The notes below the pieces were generated by a model, which saw nothing but the letters and a program-made list of their open reading frames with translations, did no database searches and had not been told where the DNA came from. Below, in pieces: positions 1 to 6,398 of a stretch of DNA of 17,814 bases; the stretch's first letter is position 1, and each line of letters opens with the position of its first letter. The position numbers and the translations under genes were made by a program. This DNA comes from CAYSAA01 sp964428905 (lineage in GTDB: Bacteria > Atribacterota > Phoenicimicrobiia > Phoenicimicrobiales > Stramentimicrobiaceae). Location of the stretch: NCBI GenBank assembly GCA_964428905.1, contig CAYSAA010000034.1, positions 1-17,814 of the forward strand. Direction: 5' to 3'.

Positions 1-478
1 TAGCCCCCCGAGAAAGTGAAACTTTACCTGTTCGAGAAATTTCTAAAATCCCAAAAGATTCAAGCAATTTTAATTTGGCATTAATTTTTTCCTGAGTACC
101 GGTTATTTCAATAGTAAGAGCTTGTTTGTCAATATCCACTATATGCCCACGGAAGGCTTCTATCAATTGCATAATTTCTGTTCTTTGTTCGGTAGATTTT
201 GTTCTTACTTTAATTAAGGCTAATTCCCTTTCCACCGATGTTTCTTTGGGGAGGTCCCTCACCCTGAGAACATCAACTAGTTTATTAAGTTGTTTGGTAA
301 TTTGTTCTAAAATGTTTTCATCTCCTTCAGTAACAATGGTAATTCGGGTAATTCCCTTTTTCTCTGAGTGGCCTGCCGCAATACTTTCGATATTAAATCT
401 TCTTCGATTAAACAAACTGGAAACCCGAGCTAGTACTCCTGGATGATCTTTAACTAAAATAGCTATGGTATGTTTCAT
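1..478 (-). CDS. ilvN: Acetolactate (acetohydroxyacid) synthase small regulatory subunit, C-terminus cut by window edge
   Basis: This is the regulatory subunit of acetohydroxyacid synthase. It binds the IlvB catalytic subunit and normally confers valine feedback inhibition on the first common step of branched-chain amino acid synthesis. The 159 visible residues start MKHTIAILVKDHPGVLARV, an N-terminal ACT domain (about residues 1-76) with the family motif FNIESIAAG, followed by the usual C-terminal domain (TEQRTEIMQLIEAFRGHIVDI). Typical members are about 160-170 residues, so only the last few are missing. The ATG at 478-476 overlaps the ilvB stop in an ATGA junction, so the two subunits are probably translationally coupled. 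It must share the ilvB leader and its RNA control. Identification is secure. Confidence 0.95.
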   Translation of the reverse strand, partial: MKHTIAILVKDHPGVLARVSSLFNRRRFNIESIAAGHSEKKGITRITIVTEGDENILEQITKQLNKLVDVLRVRDLPKETSVERELALIKVRTKSTEQRTEIMQLIEAFRGHIVDIDKQALTIEITGTQEKINAKLKLLESFGILEISRTGKVSLSRGA

Positions 479-2151
479 GATTGATTCCCTTCTAACATTT
501 TATTAATGGTTTCCCCCGGAGAAACCATTGGAAAGACATTCTCTTCAGGGGGTATAATACAATCAAGTAGAACAAATTCATTGTCTGACAATGCTTCACC
601 GAGAGCTGAATCTAAATCATTTTTTGTAGTGACTCTAATCCCCTTACCACCATAAACCTGGACAAGTTGGGCAAAATCCGGACTTCCGTCAAGCGATGTT
701 GAAGCATATCTTTTTTTAAAAAACAATTCCTGCCATTGACGAACCATACCCAGATAGCCATTATTCATGATAATCAAGATGATTGGTAATTTCTGTTTTA
801 CAACAGTTGCCAGTTCCTGTACATTCATTTGAAATCCACCATCTCCGGCTATACAAACGACTTTTTTCTTGGGGGCACCGAACTGGGCACCGATTGCAGC
901 AGGTAATCCGAAGCCCATTGTACCCAGTCCACCGGAAGTGATAAAACTTCTGGGATAGCGGTACTGGTAATACTGGGCAGCCCACATCTGGTGTTGTCCT
1001 ACATCAGTTACCACAATAGCATCTCCTTTAGTAAGTTTGTCTAATTGTTCAATTATATATTGTGGTCTTAATTGTTCATCTCTCTGGTATTGCAGGGGAT
1101 TTTTTTCTTTTAGTCCAGTTATTTTTTCTAGCCATTCTTTTTCTTTTTTTGGCTCGACCAATTGGTTTAATTTAGCCAGAACATATTTTACATCTCCTAC
1201 GATAGGGACACTTATTTTAATGTTCTTGCTAATTTCTGCCGGGTCAATGTCAACATGAATAAATTTAGCTTTAGGACAGAAGGTATTTGTATTTCCGGTT
1301 ACCCTATCATCGAAACGGACCCCCAGAGCAATAATCAGGTCTGCTTCACTGATGGCTGTATTAGCACAGTATAAACCATGCATACCCAACATTCCTAAAG
1401 ACAATGGATGATCTTCAGGGAATCCCCCCAGGCCCATCAAGGTTGTAGTAACAGGGATATTCGTTTTTTTAACCAATTCCTGCAGTTCAGGTGTTGCATT
1501 AGAATTAATAATGCCACCACCTGCATAAATAATTGGTTTTTTGGCTTCCTGAATAGCCTTAGCTGCTTTTTTAATCTGATTTAGATTTCCTTTCAGTGTA
1601 GGACGATATCCTGAATATTTATCCTTTTCAGGATAATAAAAATCTGTTTTTGCGATTTGTATATCTTTGGGAAAGTCAATTAACACCGGTCCTGGTCTGC
1701 CTGTTCTGGCAAGATAAAATGCCTCTTTGATTGTAGAGGCAAGATCTTTTACATCCATTACCAGGTAATTATTTTTGGTAATAGGTATAGTTATTCCTGT
1801 TATATCAACTTCCTGGAAAGCATCGGTACCGATAAGAGGTGATATAACCTGTCCTGTAAAAGCAACTAAAGGTATTGAATCTAAATAGGCATTAGCCAGA
1901 CCTGTTACCAGGTTAGTTGCTCCTGGACCGGAAGTAGCAAAACATACGCCTACCTTTCCGCTAGCCCTGGCATAGCCATCAGCCGCATGTACTGCCCCTT
2001 GTTCATGCTTGGTTAGGATATGGGTAAAAGAAGATTTTTTATCTATAGTATCATAAAGGGGCATAATGGCACCCCCTGGAATCCCAAAAACCACCTTTAC
2101 TTTTTCTCTTTTAAGACACTCAACTACAATTTCAGATCCACTTAGTTTCAA
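475..2151 (-). CDS. ilvB: Acetolactate synthase large (catalytic) subunit
   Basis: This is the thiamine-diphosphate enzyme that condenses two pyruvates to acetolactate, or pyruvate plus 2-oxobutyrate to acetohydroxybutyrate, for Val, Leu and Ile synthesis. Its 558 residues match the usual family length. Visible landmarks are the catalytic Glu50 in LTKHEQGAVHAADGYARA, the central FAD-type domain with GVRFDDRVTGN (277-287), and the ThDP/Mg motif that starts GDGGFQMN at 436 and ends NN at 463-464. The start is a TTG codon at 2151-2149; a strong AGGAGGGG lies about 5-6 bases upstream, and MKLSGSEIV is the expected N-terminus. It is the first gene of an ilvBN operon, and its leader carries a T-box and a ykkC-type riboswitch. 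The biosynthetic rather than catabolic (AlsS) role is supported by the adjacent ilvN and the T-box. Confidence 0.96.
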   Translation of the reverse strand: MKLSGSEIVVECLKREKVKVVFGIPGGAIMPLYDTIDKKSSFTHILTKHEQGAVHAADGYARASGKVGVCFATSGPGATNLVTGLANAYLDSIPLVAFTGQVISPLIGTDAFQEVDITGITIPITKNNYLVMDVKDLASTIKEAFYLARTGRPGPVLIDFPKDIQIAKTDFYYPEKDKYSGYRPTLKGNLNQIKKAAKAIQEAKKPIIYAGGGIINSNATPELQELVKKTNIPVTTTLMGLGGFPEDHPLSLGMLGMHGLYCANTAISEADLIIALGVRFDDRVTGNTNTFCPKAKFIHVDIDPAEISKNIKISVPIVGDVKYVLAKLNQLVEPKKEKEWLEKITGLKEKNPLQYQRDEQLRPQYIIEQLDKLTKGDAIVVTDVGQHQMWAAQYYQYRYPRSFITSGGLGTMGFGLPAAIGAQFGAPKKKVVCIAGDGGFQMNVQELATVVKQKLPIILIIMNNGYLGMVRQWQELFFKKRYASTSLDGSPDFAQLVQVYGGKGIRVTTKNDLDSALGEALSDNEFVLLDCIIPPEENVFPMVSPGETINKMLEGNQS

Positions 2152-2239
2152 TTTATCCCCCTCCTTTTTATCAGTGTATTTTTTATAAATTCAACTTCAG
2201 CAATTCTTGCCATATTACCATCCTGGCATAACTATATAA

Positions 2240-2296
2240 AAAGACCCCATGATAGGTCCTTTAACTTGCAAAGGGACCTATCCGCTGGGGTCTTTT
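2240..2296 (-). terminator. Intrinsic terminator of the ykkC-type riboswitch in the ilvB leader
   Basis: On the minus strand GACCCC (2292-2287) pairs with GGGGTC (2248-2243), and the inner GATAGGTCC pairs with GGACCTATC. A run of five U residues follows (2242-2238). The 5' arm is also the 3' part of the ykkC aptamer, so ligand binding and terminator formation should be mutually exclusive. This fits a genetic ON switch. Confidence 0.88.
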
Positions 2297-2396
2297 TTAC
2301 CCACGGTGTAATACGTTTTGTTTTGTACACGCATTTTATGCCACTCGGTCCAGACTTTTATATATTTCAATAAAACGGAACCCTAGGCATACTCCC
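2270..2396 (-). promoter_or_regulatory. ykkC-family riboswitch, probable subtype 2a (ppGpp), in the ilvB leader
   Basis: On the minus strand the leader contains GCCTAGGGTTCCG (about 2388-2376), then GTCTGGACCGAGTGGC, then TTACACC followed by GGGTAAAAAAGACCCC and GGATAGGTCC. These are the ordered conserved blocks of ykkC RNAs: AGGGUUCCG, CUGGnCCgAG, ACAC, and the 3' GGG-AUAAAA-CCC hairpin followed by GAUAGGU. A side stem AATGCGT/ACGTATT is also present. As I recall the consensus, guanidine-I aptamers carry ACACGG; this one reads ACACCG, as the PRPP/ppGpp subtypes do. ykkC 2a RNAs sensing ppGpp are known upstream of branched-chain amino acid genes, so ppGpp is the favoured ligand. Membership in the superfamily is near certain; the ligand is inference. 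Confidence 0.85.
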
Positions 2397-2402
2397 AAGA
2401 AA

Positions 2403-2645
2403 ATAAAAAACCTTCGTCCCTATTTTAATTTATTTCATTAAAATAGGGACGAAGGTTTCGTGGTACCACCCTAATTTAATAAAGAAAACAGAATGTTTTC
2501 TTTATACTTAATTAAAATAACGCAACAAATATGCGGCTGAATTTTTTTAACAACTATTTACAAAGAAGTGATTTTCAGTAAAAAAAGAACTGCCAAATCG
2601 CACCCTTCCATGGCTCTCTTTAATTCTACTATTTACCTACTAGAT
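2403..2645 (-). promoter_or_regulatory. T-box riboswitch, isoleucine (AUC) specifier, ilvBN leader
   Basis: The minus strand carries the diagnostic T-box sequence AGGGTGGTACCACG (2472-2459). Upstream are a stem III hairpin with 10-bp arms (2503-2481) and a stem I region with AGAGAG and the GGGTGCGA distal-loop segment. The specifier loop reads CTGAAAATCACTTC, placing AUC (2572-2570) as the specifier codon followed by the usual purine. This predicts sensing of uncharged tRNA-Ile, which is sensible for ilvBN. The T-box sequence runs directly into the terminator at 2457-2409. The family call is secure; the specifier assignment is by eye from loop position, about 80% sure. Confidence 0.93.
2404..2457 (-). 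terminator. T-box controlled intrinsic terminator
   Basis: A perfect 21-bp stem (2457-2437 with 2429-2409 on the minus strand) with a 7-base loop is followed by a run of U residues. It begins immediately after the T-box sequence, and its 5' arm (CCTTCGTCCC side) is shared with the antiterminator helix. Uncharged tRNA binding should disrupt it. It lies upstream of the ykkC aptamer, so it is the first of two checkpoints before ilvB. Confidence 0.93.
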
Positions 2646-2678
2646 TCTTTGTATATTATGAATATTAAATTTTTAAAG

Positions 2679-2707
2679 ATTTTACTAAAAAAAAAGGAGA
2701 TTGTCAA
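2679..2707 (-). promoter_or_regulatory. Promoter of the ilvBN leader
   Basis: The minus strand has TTGACA (2707-2702), a 17-base spacer and TAAAAT (2684-2679), close to the vegetative sigma consensus. Transcription would begin near 2672, just upstream of T-box stem I, giving a leader of roughly 520 bases. Confidence 0.8.
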
Positions 2708-2789
2708 AATTATTTTATGATTCTTTTCAAATAAAAAAATTTTTTAATTTTATTTTGTAAATTACAAATAACCGTTGTAATAAAATGGT

Positions 2790-2818
2790 TTGATTAAAAA
2801 GTAAAGTAGTTATAAAAT
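2790..2818 (+). promoter_or_regulatory. Possible promoter of the small secreted protein gene
   Basis: TTGATT (2790-2795), a 17-base spacer and TAAAAT (2813-2818) lie about 43 bases upstream of the start codon. The surroundings are so AT-rich that chance matches are likely, so this is tentative. Confidence 0.35.
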
Positions 2819-2860
2819 AAATAATAAAAATATGAAAAAATTATTTTGGAGGTATATAAG

Positions 2861-3304
2861 ATGAAAAATAGAATATTTATTAGGTTGGTTCTATCTTTTC
2901 TGCTATTATTGAGCTTATTTTTTCCTTTAATTGTACAAGCGGAAGATGAGGTCCAAAGTTCTCAGTATCTGAATAAGGTTGTTTTATGCAGGGACGTTAA
3001 GGAAAGTGAGCCGGTTTTTGAAACAACATCTTTTCGTTCATGGGACGAAAAAGCAGTAGCCTGGATACGCTTTACTTATCAATCTCAAGAACCATTTATG
3101 ATTACCTGGGAGTGGGTGGACCCGGAAGGGAAAATTTACCATGTTGGCGAAATAGAAATGGACTCTGGAGAATACAAAAATTACCGAACATGGTACTGGA
3201 TTAGTATCTGGGATCATCATGCGGCAAATATATTAGGTGATTGGAAAGTAAGAATTTCAGTTGATGAAAATTTGCTTACCATAGAAGAATTTAGTATAGA
3301 ATAA
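2861..3304 (+). CDS. Small secreted protein of unknown function
   Basis: I do not recognise a named family. The 147-residue product starts at the ATG preceded by GGAGG (2848-2852, 8-base gap); an in-frame TTG at 2846 overlaps that ribosome binding site and is unlikely to be used. Residues 1-27 form a classic signal peptide: MKNR, a long Leu/Phe core, then VQA before EDE. The mature part (about 120 residues) is rich in aromatic residues and acidic, with alternating strand-like segments (AVAWIRFTYQ, FMITWEWVDPEGKIY, WKVRISVDENLLTIEEFSI). This suggests a single beta-sandwich domain, with Trp at several strand positions. The pattern W-V-D-P-x-G-K-x-Y and a late GDWKVRI resemble secreted Ig-like domains seen in Bacillota, but this is only a shape argument. 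It is divergent from ilvBN and precedes the glutamate dehydrogenase leader, which has its own promoter, so it is probably monocistronic. Confidence 0.8.
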   Translation: MKNRIFIRLVLSFLLLLSLFFPLIVQAEDEVQSSQYLNKVVLCRDVKESEPVFETTSFRSWDEKAVAWIRFTYQSQEPFMITWEWVDPEGKIYHVGEIEMDSGEYKNYRTWYWISIWDHHAANILGDWKVRISVDENLLTIEEFSIE

Positions 3305-3353
3305 TTTTAGAGCTGAAAATTTATATTAATCATAAATTTAATATTAAAAAGTT

Positions 3354-3382
3354 TTGACAATCAGTATTTTATTTTATATACT
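3354..3382 (+). promoter_or_regulatory. Promoter of the glutamate dehydrogenase leader
   Basis: TTGACA (3354-3359), a 17-base spacer and TATACT (3377-3382) are close to the sigma-70/sigma-A consensus. Transcription would start near 3389, about 33 bases before the riboswitch P1 helix. Confidence 0.82.
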
Positions 3383-3421
3383 CTAAAATTAAAAATAAAA
3401 TACTATACTTTTTTGCAAAGC

Positions 3422-3532
3422 AGAAGTGTACCTAGGGTTCCGTCATTTTTTGAGTCTGGACCAAGCGGTACAAGCAAAGCCTAAAAAATATAAGTTGCTA
3501 CACTTTTAGGATAAAAGCCTGAGAGATAGGTT
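3422..3532 (+). promoter_or_regulatory. ykkC-family riboswitch upstream of glutamate dehydrogenase, probable ppGpp class
   Basis: The leader has CCTAGGGTTCCG (3431-3442), a small hairpin, GTCTGGACCAAGCGG, an AGCAA/TTGCT side stem, CTACACTTTT, and then AGGATAAAAGCCTGAGAGATAGGT. These are the ordered ykkC conserved blocks. P1 can be drawn between 3422-3429 (AGAAGTGT) and 3500-3507 (ACACTTTT). The 3' hairpin AGG-ATAAAA-GCCT (3508-3520) overlaps the terminator arm. It lacks the ACACGG I associate with guanidine-I aptamers, and it shares GTCTGGACC with the ilvB element, so a subtype-2 ligand is favoured. Glutamate metabolism genes are a known context for ppGpp switches. Ligand choice is inference. 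Confidence 0.85.
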
Positions 3533-3564
3533 CTGTTAATGAATTTATTTCCCAGGCTTTTTTA
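3515..3564 (+). terminator. Riboswitch-controlled terminator upstream of glutamate dehydrogenase
   Basis: AAGCCTG (3515-3521) pairs with CAGGCTT (3553-3559), followed by a T run to 3563. The 5' arm is also part of the aptamer 3' hairpin, so ligand-bound aptamer should prevent termination and turn the gene on. The 31-base interior could pair further but shows no perfect inner stem. Confidence 0.82.
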
Positions 3565-3685
3565 TATCTGAATATTTTATGACTAGACTATCTGACTAAT
3601 TACACGATTACATTAAAGTACTATATAAATACTATAAATAAAAATCAACAATAAAAGAAAAACAAAATAGGGAAGGAGACATTTA

Positions 3686-4942
3686 ATGGTAAAACAAATT
3701 AGTGCACTAGATGTAGCAAATCTACAGTTAGAAAAGGCTTTGGGAAGGATGGAGCTGGATGAGAATACCAAGAACCAACTACGAAAAACAGAAAAAGTAT
3801 TAACTGTATCGATACCAGTTAAAATGGATAATGGCAAAGTGAATGTTTTTACCGGGTTTAGAGCACAGTATAATACAGCCAGGGGCCCTGCAAAAGGTGG
3901 AGTGAGATATCATCCCCAGGTTTGTTTTGATGAAGTAAAAGCACTGGCAGCCTGGATGACCTGGAAGTGTGCCGTAGTAGATTTGCCTTATGGTGGAGGG
4001 AAAGGGGGAATTATATGTAACCCCAAGGATTTATCGGAAGGCGAGTTAGAGCGATTATCCAGAAGGTATATTTATGAAATATCTTCTATTATTGGTCCGA
4101 ATAAGGATATACCTGCCCCAGATGTATACACTAATCCAAAAGTTATGGGATGGTATATTGATACCTACAACATGCTCAACGGAGAAGCTGCTTTTGCATG
4201 TGTTACCGGAAAGCCTCTAGCTTTATGGGGTTCCGAAGGAAGAGTAGAGGCAACAGCTTCCGGTGTAGTACAAACTATTATGTTATCTTTGAATCGCCTC
4301 GATATTCCTCCTGAAAAGGCAACTGTTGTTATTCAGGGTTTTGGAAATGCCGGTTCTTATATAGCTAAATTCCTTCATGAAAAAGGTCTAAATATTATTG
4401 GTGTAAGTGACTCAAGGGGAGGTGTTTATAACCCCAGTGGTCTTGATCCGGTAGCTTTATATCAACACAAACAGGAAACAGGGACTGTAAGCAATTTTAA
4501 AAGAAATGGTACAGAAACTATAACTAATGAAGATTTGCTTAAATTAGAATGTGATATATTAATTCCTGCTGCATTGGAAGAAGTTATTAATGAAAATAAT
4601 GCTCGGGAAATTAAAGCAAGGATTATTGCTGAGGCGGCTAATGGTCCCACTACCCCAGAAGCAGACGATATACTAAGAGAAAAGGGTGTTTTTATTATTC
4701 CTGATATTTTAGCTAATGCAGGAGGTGTAGTGGTATCCTACTTTGAATGGGTACAAAATCTAAATGGTTATTTCTGGAGCGAAGAAAAAGTACACTTAAG
4801 GTTAAAGGCGAGAATGGAGAAAGCTTTTAATGAAGTACTGAATATTGCTCAGAAAGAAGAAGTGGATAACCGCACTGCTGCCTATATATGCGCTGTAACA
4901 AAAGTTGCCCAAGCTATGAAGTTTAGGGGTATTTGGCCTTAA
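3686..4942 (+). CDS. Glutamate dehydrogenase (Glu/Leu/Phe/Val dehydrogenase family)
   Basis: It interconverts glutamate with 2-oxoglutarate and ammonium in the cytoplasm, linking nitrogen and carbon metabolism. The 418 residues are the usual length of hexameric family members. The active-site signature is LPYGGGKGGIICNP, with the catalytic Lys at 106; the substrate-side motif ARGPAKGGVRYHP places Lys70. The nucleotide-binding fold contains GFGNAGSYIAKFL, and the C-terminal half shows AEAANGPTTPEAD and ILANAGGVVVSYFEWVQN. GVSDSRGG has an Asp near the end of the second strand, which leans towards NAD, but cofactor and direction cannot be settled by eye. The ATG is 8 bases after AGGAGA. The gene is flanked by a riboswitch leader and a terminator, so it is monocistronic. 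A broader amino-acid specificity (leucine dehydrogenase) is less likely given the Glu-type PTTPEAD motif. Confidence 0.95.
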   Translation: MVKQISALDVANLQLEKALGRMELDENTKNQLRKTEKVLTVSIPVKMDNGKVNVFTGFRAQYNTARGPAKGGVRYHPQVCFDEVKALAAWMTWKCAVVDLPYGGGKGGIICNPKDLSEGELERLSRRYIYEISSIIGPNKDIPAPDVYTNPKVMGWYIDTYNMLNGEAAFACVTGKPLALWGSEGRVEATASGVVQTIMLSLNRLDIPPEKATVVIQGFGNAGSYIAKFLHEKGLNIIGVSDSRGGVYNPSGLDPVALYQHKQETGTVSNFKRNGTETITNEDLLKLECDILIPAALEEVINENNAREIKARIIAEAANGPTTPEADDILREKGVFIIPDILANAGGVVVSYFEWVQNLNGYFWSEEKVHLRLKARMEKAFNEVLNIAQKEEVDNRTAAYICAVTKVAQAMKFRGIWP

Positions 4943-4998
4943 GATAGATTTTATAGCATACTTGACTTTTTTATAAAGTTTATAAAAATTTAATTTTT

Positions 4999-5048
4999 AA
5001 AAGCCCTACATTTATAATATATATAAGAAAATGTTTAGGGCTTTTATT
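4999..5048 (+). terminator. Intrinsic terminator after glutamate dehydrogenase
   Basis: AAAGCCCTA and TAGGGCTTTT form the stem base, extended by CATTT/AAATG, around an AT-rich loop. The 3' arm ends in TTTTATTT. It lies about 55 bases beyond the stop codon. Confidence 0.85.
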
Positions 5049-5097
5049 TAATTTAACCATTAGCACCTTCTAAGAAGGTGCTAATGGTTAAATTAAA
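5047..5097. repeat. Perfect inverted repeat, 24-bp arms, 3-base loop
   Basis: Positions 5047-5070 pair without mismatch with 5074-5097 around TAA. The outer part is AT-rich (TTTAATTTAACC) and the inner part is TTAGCACCTTC. It touches the 3' end of the terminator after glutamate dehydrogenase and the 5' edge of repeat copy A. There is no T tract of terminator type directly after the 3' arm, so it is better read as a palindromic element or a mobile-element remnant than as a terminator. Confidence 0.8.
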
Positions 5098-5270
5098 GTT
5101 TTACCATAAAAATATCAAGATAATCCATATGATCATTTTTCATCTGAAATCTAAAAGAGTTATATTCCTTGTAAATATTCAGTTAAAATAATAACTAAAA
5201 GTAAAGAGAGAATTAACCCCTTTTAAGGGTTCTTAAAGCCACCTGCTTTGCGTGCGCGATATTTACTAAT
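5098..5270 (+). repeat. Intergenic repeat, copy A
   Basis: This stretch matches 10733-10920 in the same orientation. Shared blocks include ATATCAAGATAATCCATATG, AAAAGAGTTATAT, CTTGTAAATATTCAGTTAAA and GCGATATTTACT. It is bounded by a short inverted pair, AAATATC (5110-5116) and GATATTT (5259-5265). Near its 3' end are two local hairpins, AACCC/GGGTT-like and AAAGC-CACCT-GCTTT. Copies differ mainly by a short insertion, extra in copy B, around 10783-10800. It could be a miniature mobile element or a structured RNA; no coding frame is conserved. The remaining 5271-5528 is AT-rich spacer in which I see nothing clear. Confidence 0.75.
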
Positions 5271-5528
5271 TCAAGAGAATATTGAAATAGTGATTGATAT
5301 AAACAAATTACAATATTATTTGAACTTCCAATATAGATTTGATAATCTTTTGTTATTAAAAGAATTAACAGGAAAAATAATCAAAAATTCTACTATTCTA
5401 TAAACTACCATAATATCTTTTTAAATATTTTTTGTCTATATAAGAGTATTTATCTTTTAAGTGTTTTATATTTATCATGACTTAAAAGCAATTTTTTTAA
5501 TTTCGATAATAAGAGGAGATAATAAACC

Positions 5529-6359
5529 ATGTCAAGAAATGATTCTCAGGTTATTTTTATTGCCGGTGCATCTGGTGGTTTTGGACAGGCTTTTGTTCGT
5601 CGACTGGTTCGGGATGGTTATCGGGTATTTGGTACAAGCCGGCACCCAAAAGAATTTAAAACAAATCATTTAAAGACTTATCAGGGAAGTTTTCAAATGC
5701 TCGAAATGAATATTGATTCTTCCTTGTCAGTTCAAAAGGCATTAAAACAGGTACTCAAAATTGCAGGTCAGATTGATGTGGTTATTAATAGTGTAGGCTA
5801 CAGTTTGGCAGGGAGTATTGAAGATACCTCTATCGAAGAGGTACAGCAGACTTTTAACACCAATTTTTTCGGTATTCACCGAGTTTGTCAGCAGGTAATC
5901 CCTGTTATGAGAAAACAGGGTGAAGGAAAAATAATCAATATCAGTTCTCTCATAGGGCTGGTAGGTATACCTTTCCAGGGATTCTATGCAGCTACTAAAT
6001 ATGCCCTGGAAGGATATACAGAAGCCCTCCGTTTAGAGCTGGAACCTTTTAATATTAAAGTATCCCTGGTTGAGCCGGGTGATTTTAATACCCCCTTAAC
6101 TGATCATCGGAAAATTGCCAAAAAATGTCAACAGAGTTCAGTTTACTGGCCACGATTTTCGCATGTTATTAAGGAAGTGGAAAAAGCGGAAAGAAAAGGC
6201 GAATCTCCAGAAAAACTTGCCGATTTAATTGAAAAAATCATTAAATCACCTTCTCCGCGATTACGATATCGTATTGGTCCCAGTTCTACCATCATTGGTT
6301 TGAAGCCATTGATTCCGGAGGCTATTGCCTTGAGATTAATCAGCAAATATTATGGCTAA
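5529..6359 (+). CDS. Short-chain dehydrogenase/reductase (SDR family)
   Basis: A cytoplasmic NAD(P)-dependent oxidoreductase of 276 residues with a Rossmann fold. Visible motifs are the dinucleotide-binding GASGGFG (13-19), NSVG (87-90) in place of the common NNAG, the active-site Ser around 139-140 in INISSLIG, and YAATK with Tyr153 and Lys157. SRHP after the second strand suggests an Arg that could favour NADP. The C-terminal half after VSLVEPGDFNTP is longer than in minimal SDRs and resembles the 17-beta-hydroxysteroid-dehydrogenase-like 'classical' subgroup. The substrate cannot be read from sequence. The start ATG follows AGAGGAGA by about 9 bases. The next gene begins 39 bases downstream on the same strand, so the two are probably cotranscribed. 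Confidence 0.92.
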   Translation: MSRNDSQVIFIAGASGGFGQAFVRRLVRDGYRVFGTSRHPKEFKTNHLKTYQGSFQMLEMNIDSSLSVQKALKQVLKIAGQIDVVINSVGYSLAGSIEDTSIEEVQQTFNTNFFGIHRVCQQVIPVMRKQGEGKIINISSLIGLVGIPFQGFYAATKYALEGYTEALRLELEPFNIKVSLVEPGDFNTPLTDHRKIAKKCQQSSVYWPRFSHVIKEVEKAERKGESPEKLADLIEKIIKSPSPRLRYRIGPSSTIIGLKPLIPEAIALRLISKYYG

Positions 6360-6398
6360 TAGTATTTCAAAACTTTAGTTTTAAGGAGGTGAACCAAA

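Noticed and set aside
126..446. Open frames antisense to ilvN, ilvB, gdh and the efflux genes
   Set aside because: They lie fully within well-supported genes, lack ribosome binding sites and have unnatural compositions; they are shadows.
2270..3532. Guanidine-I identity for the two ykkC-type RNAs
   Set aside because: Neither has the ACACGG block I associate with guanidine-I aptamers, and neither sits beside guanidine transporter or carboxylase genes. Amino-acid genes favour the ppGpp subtype. Not excluded without a covariance model.
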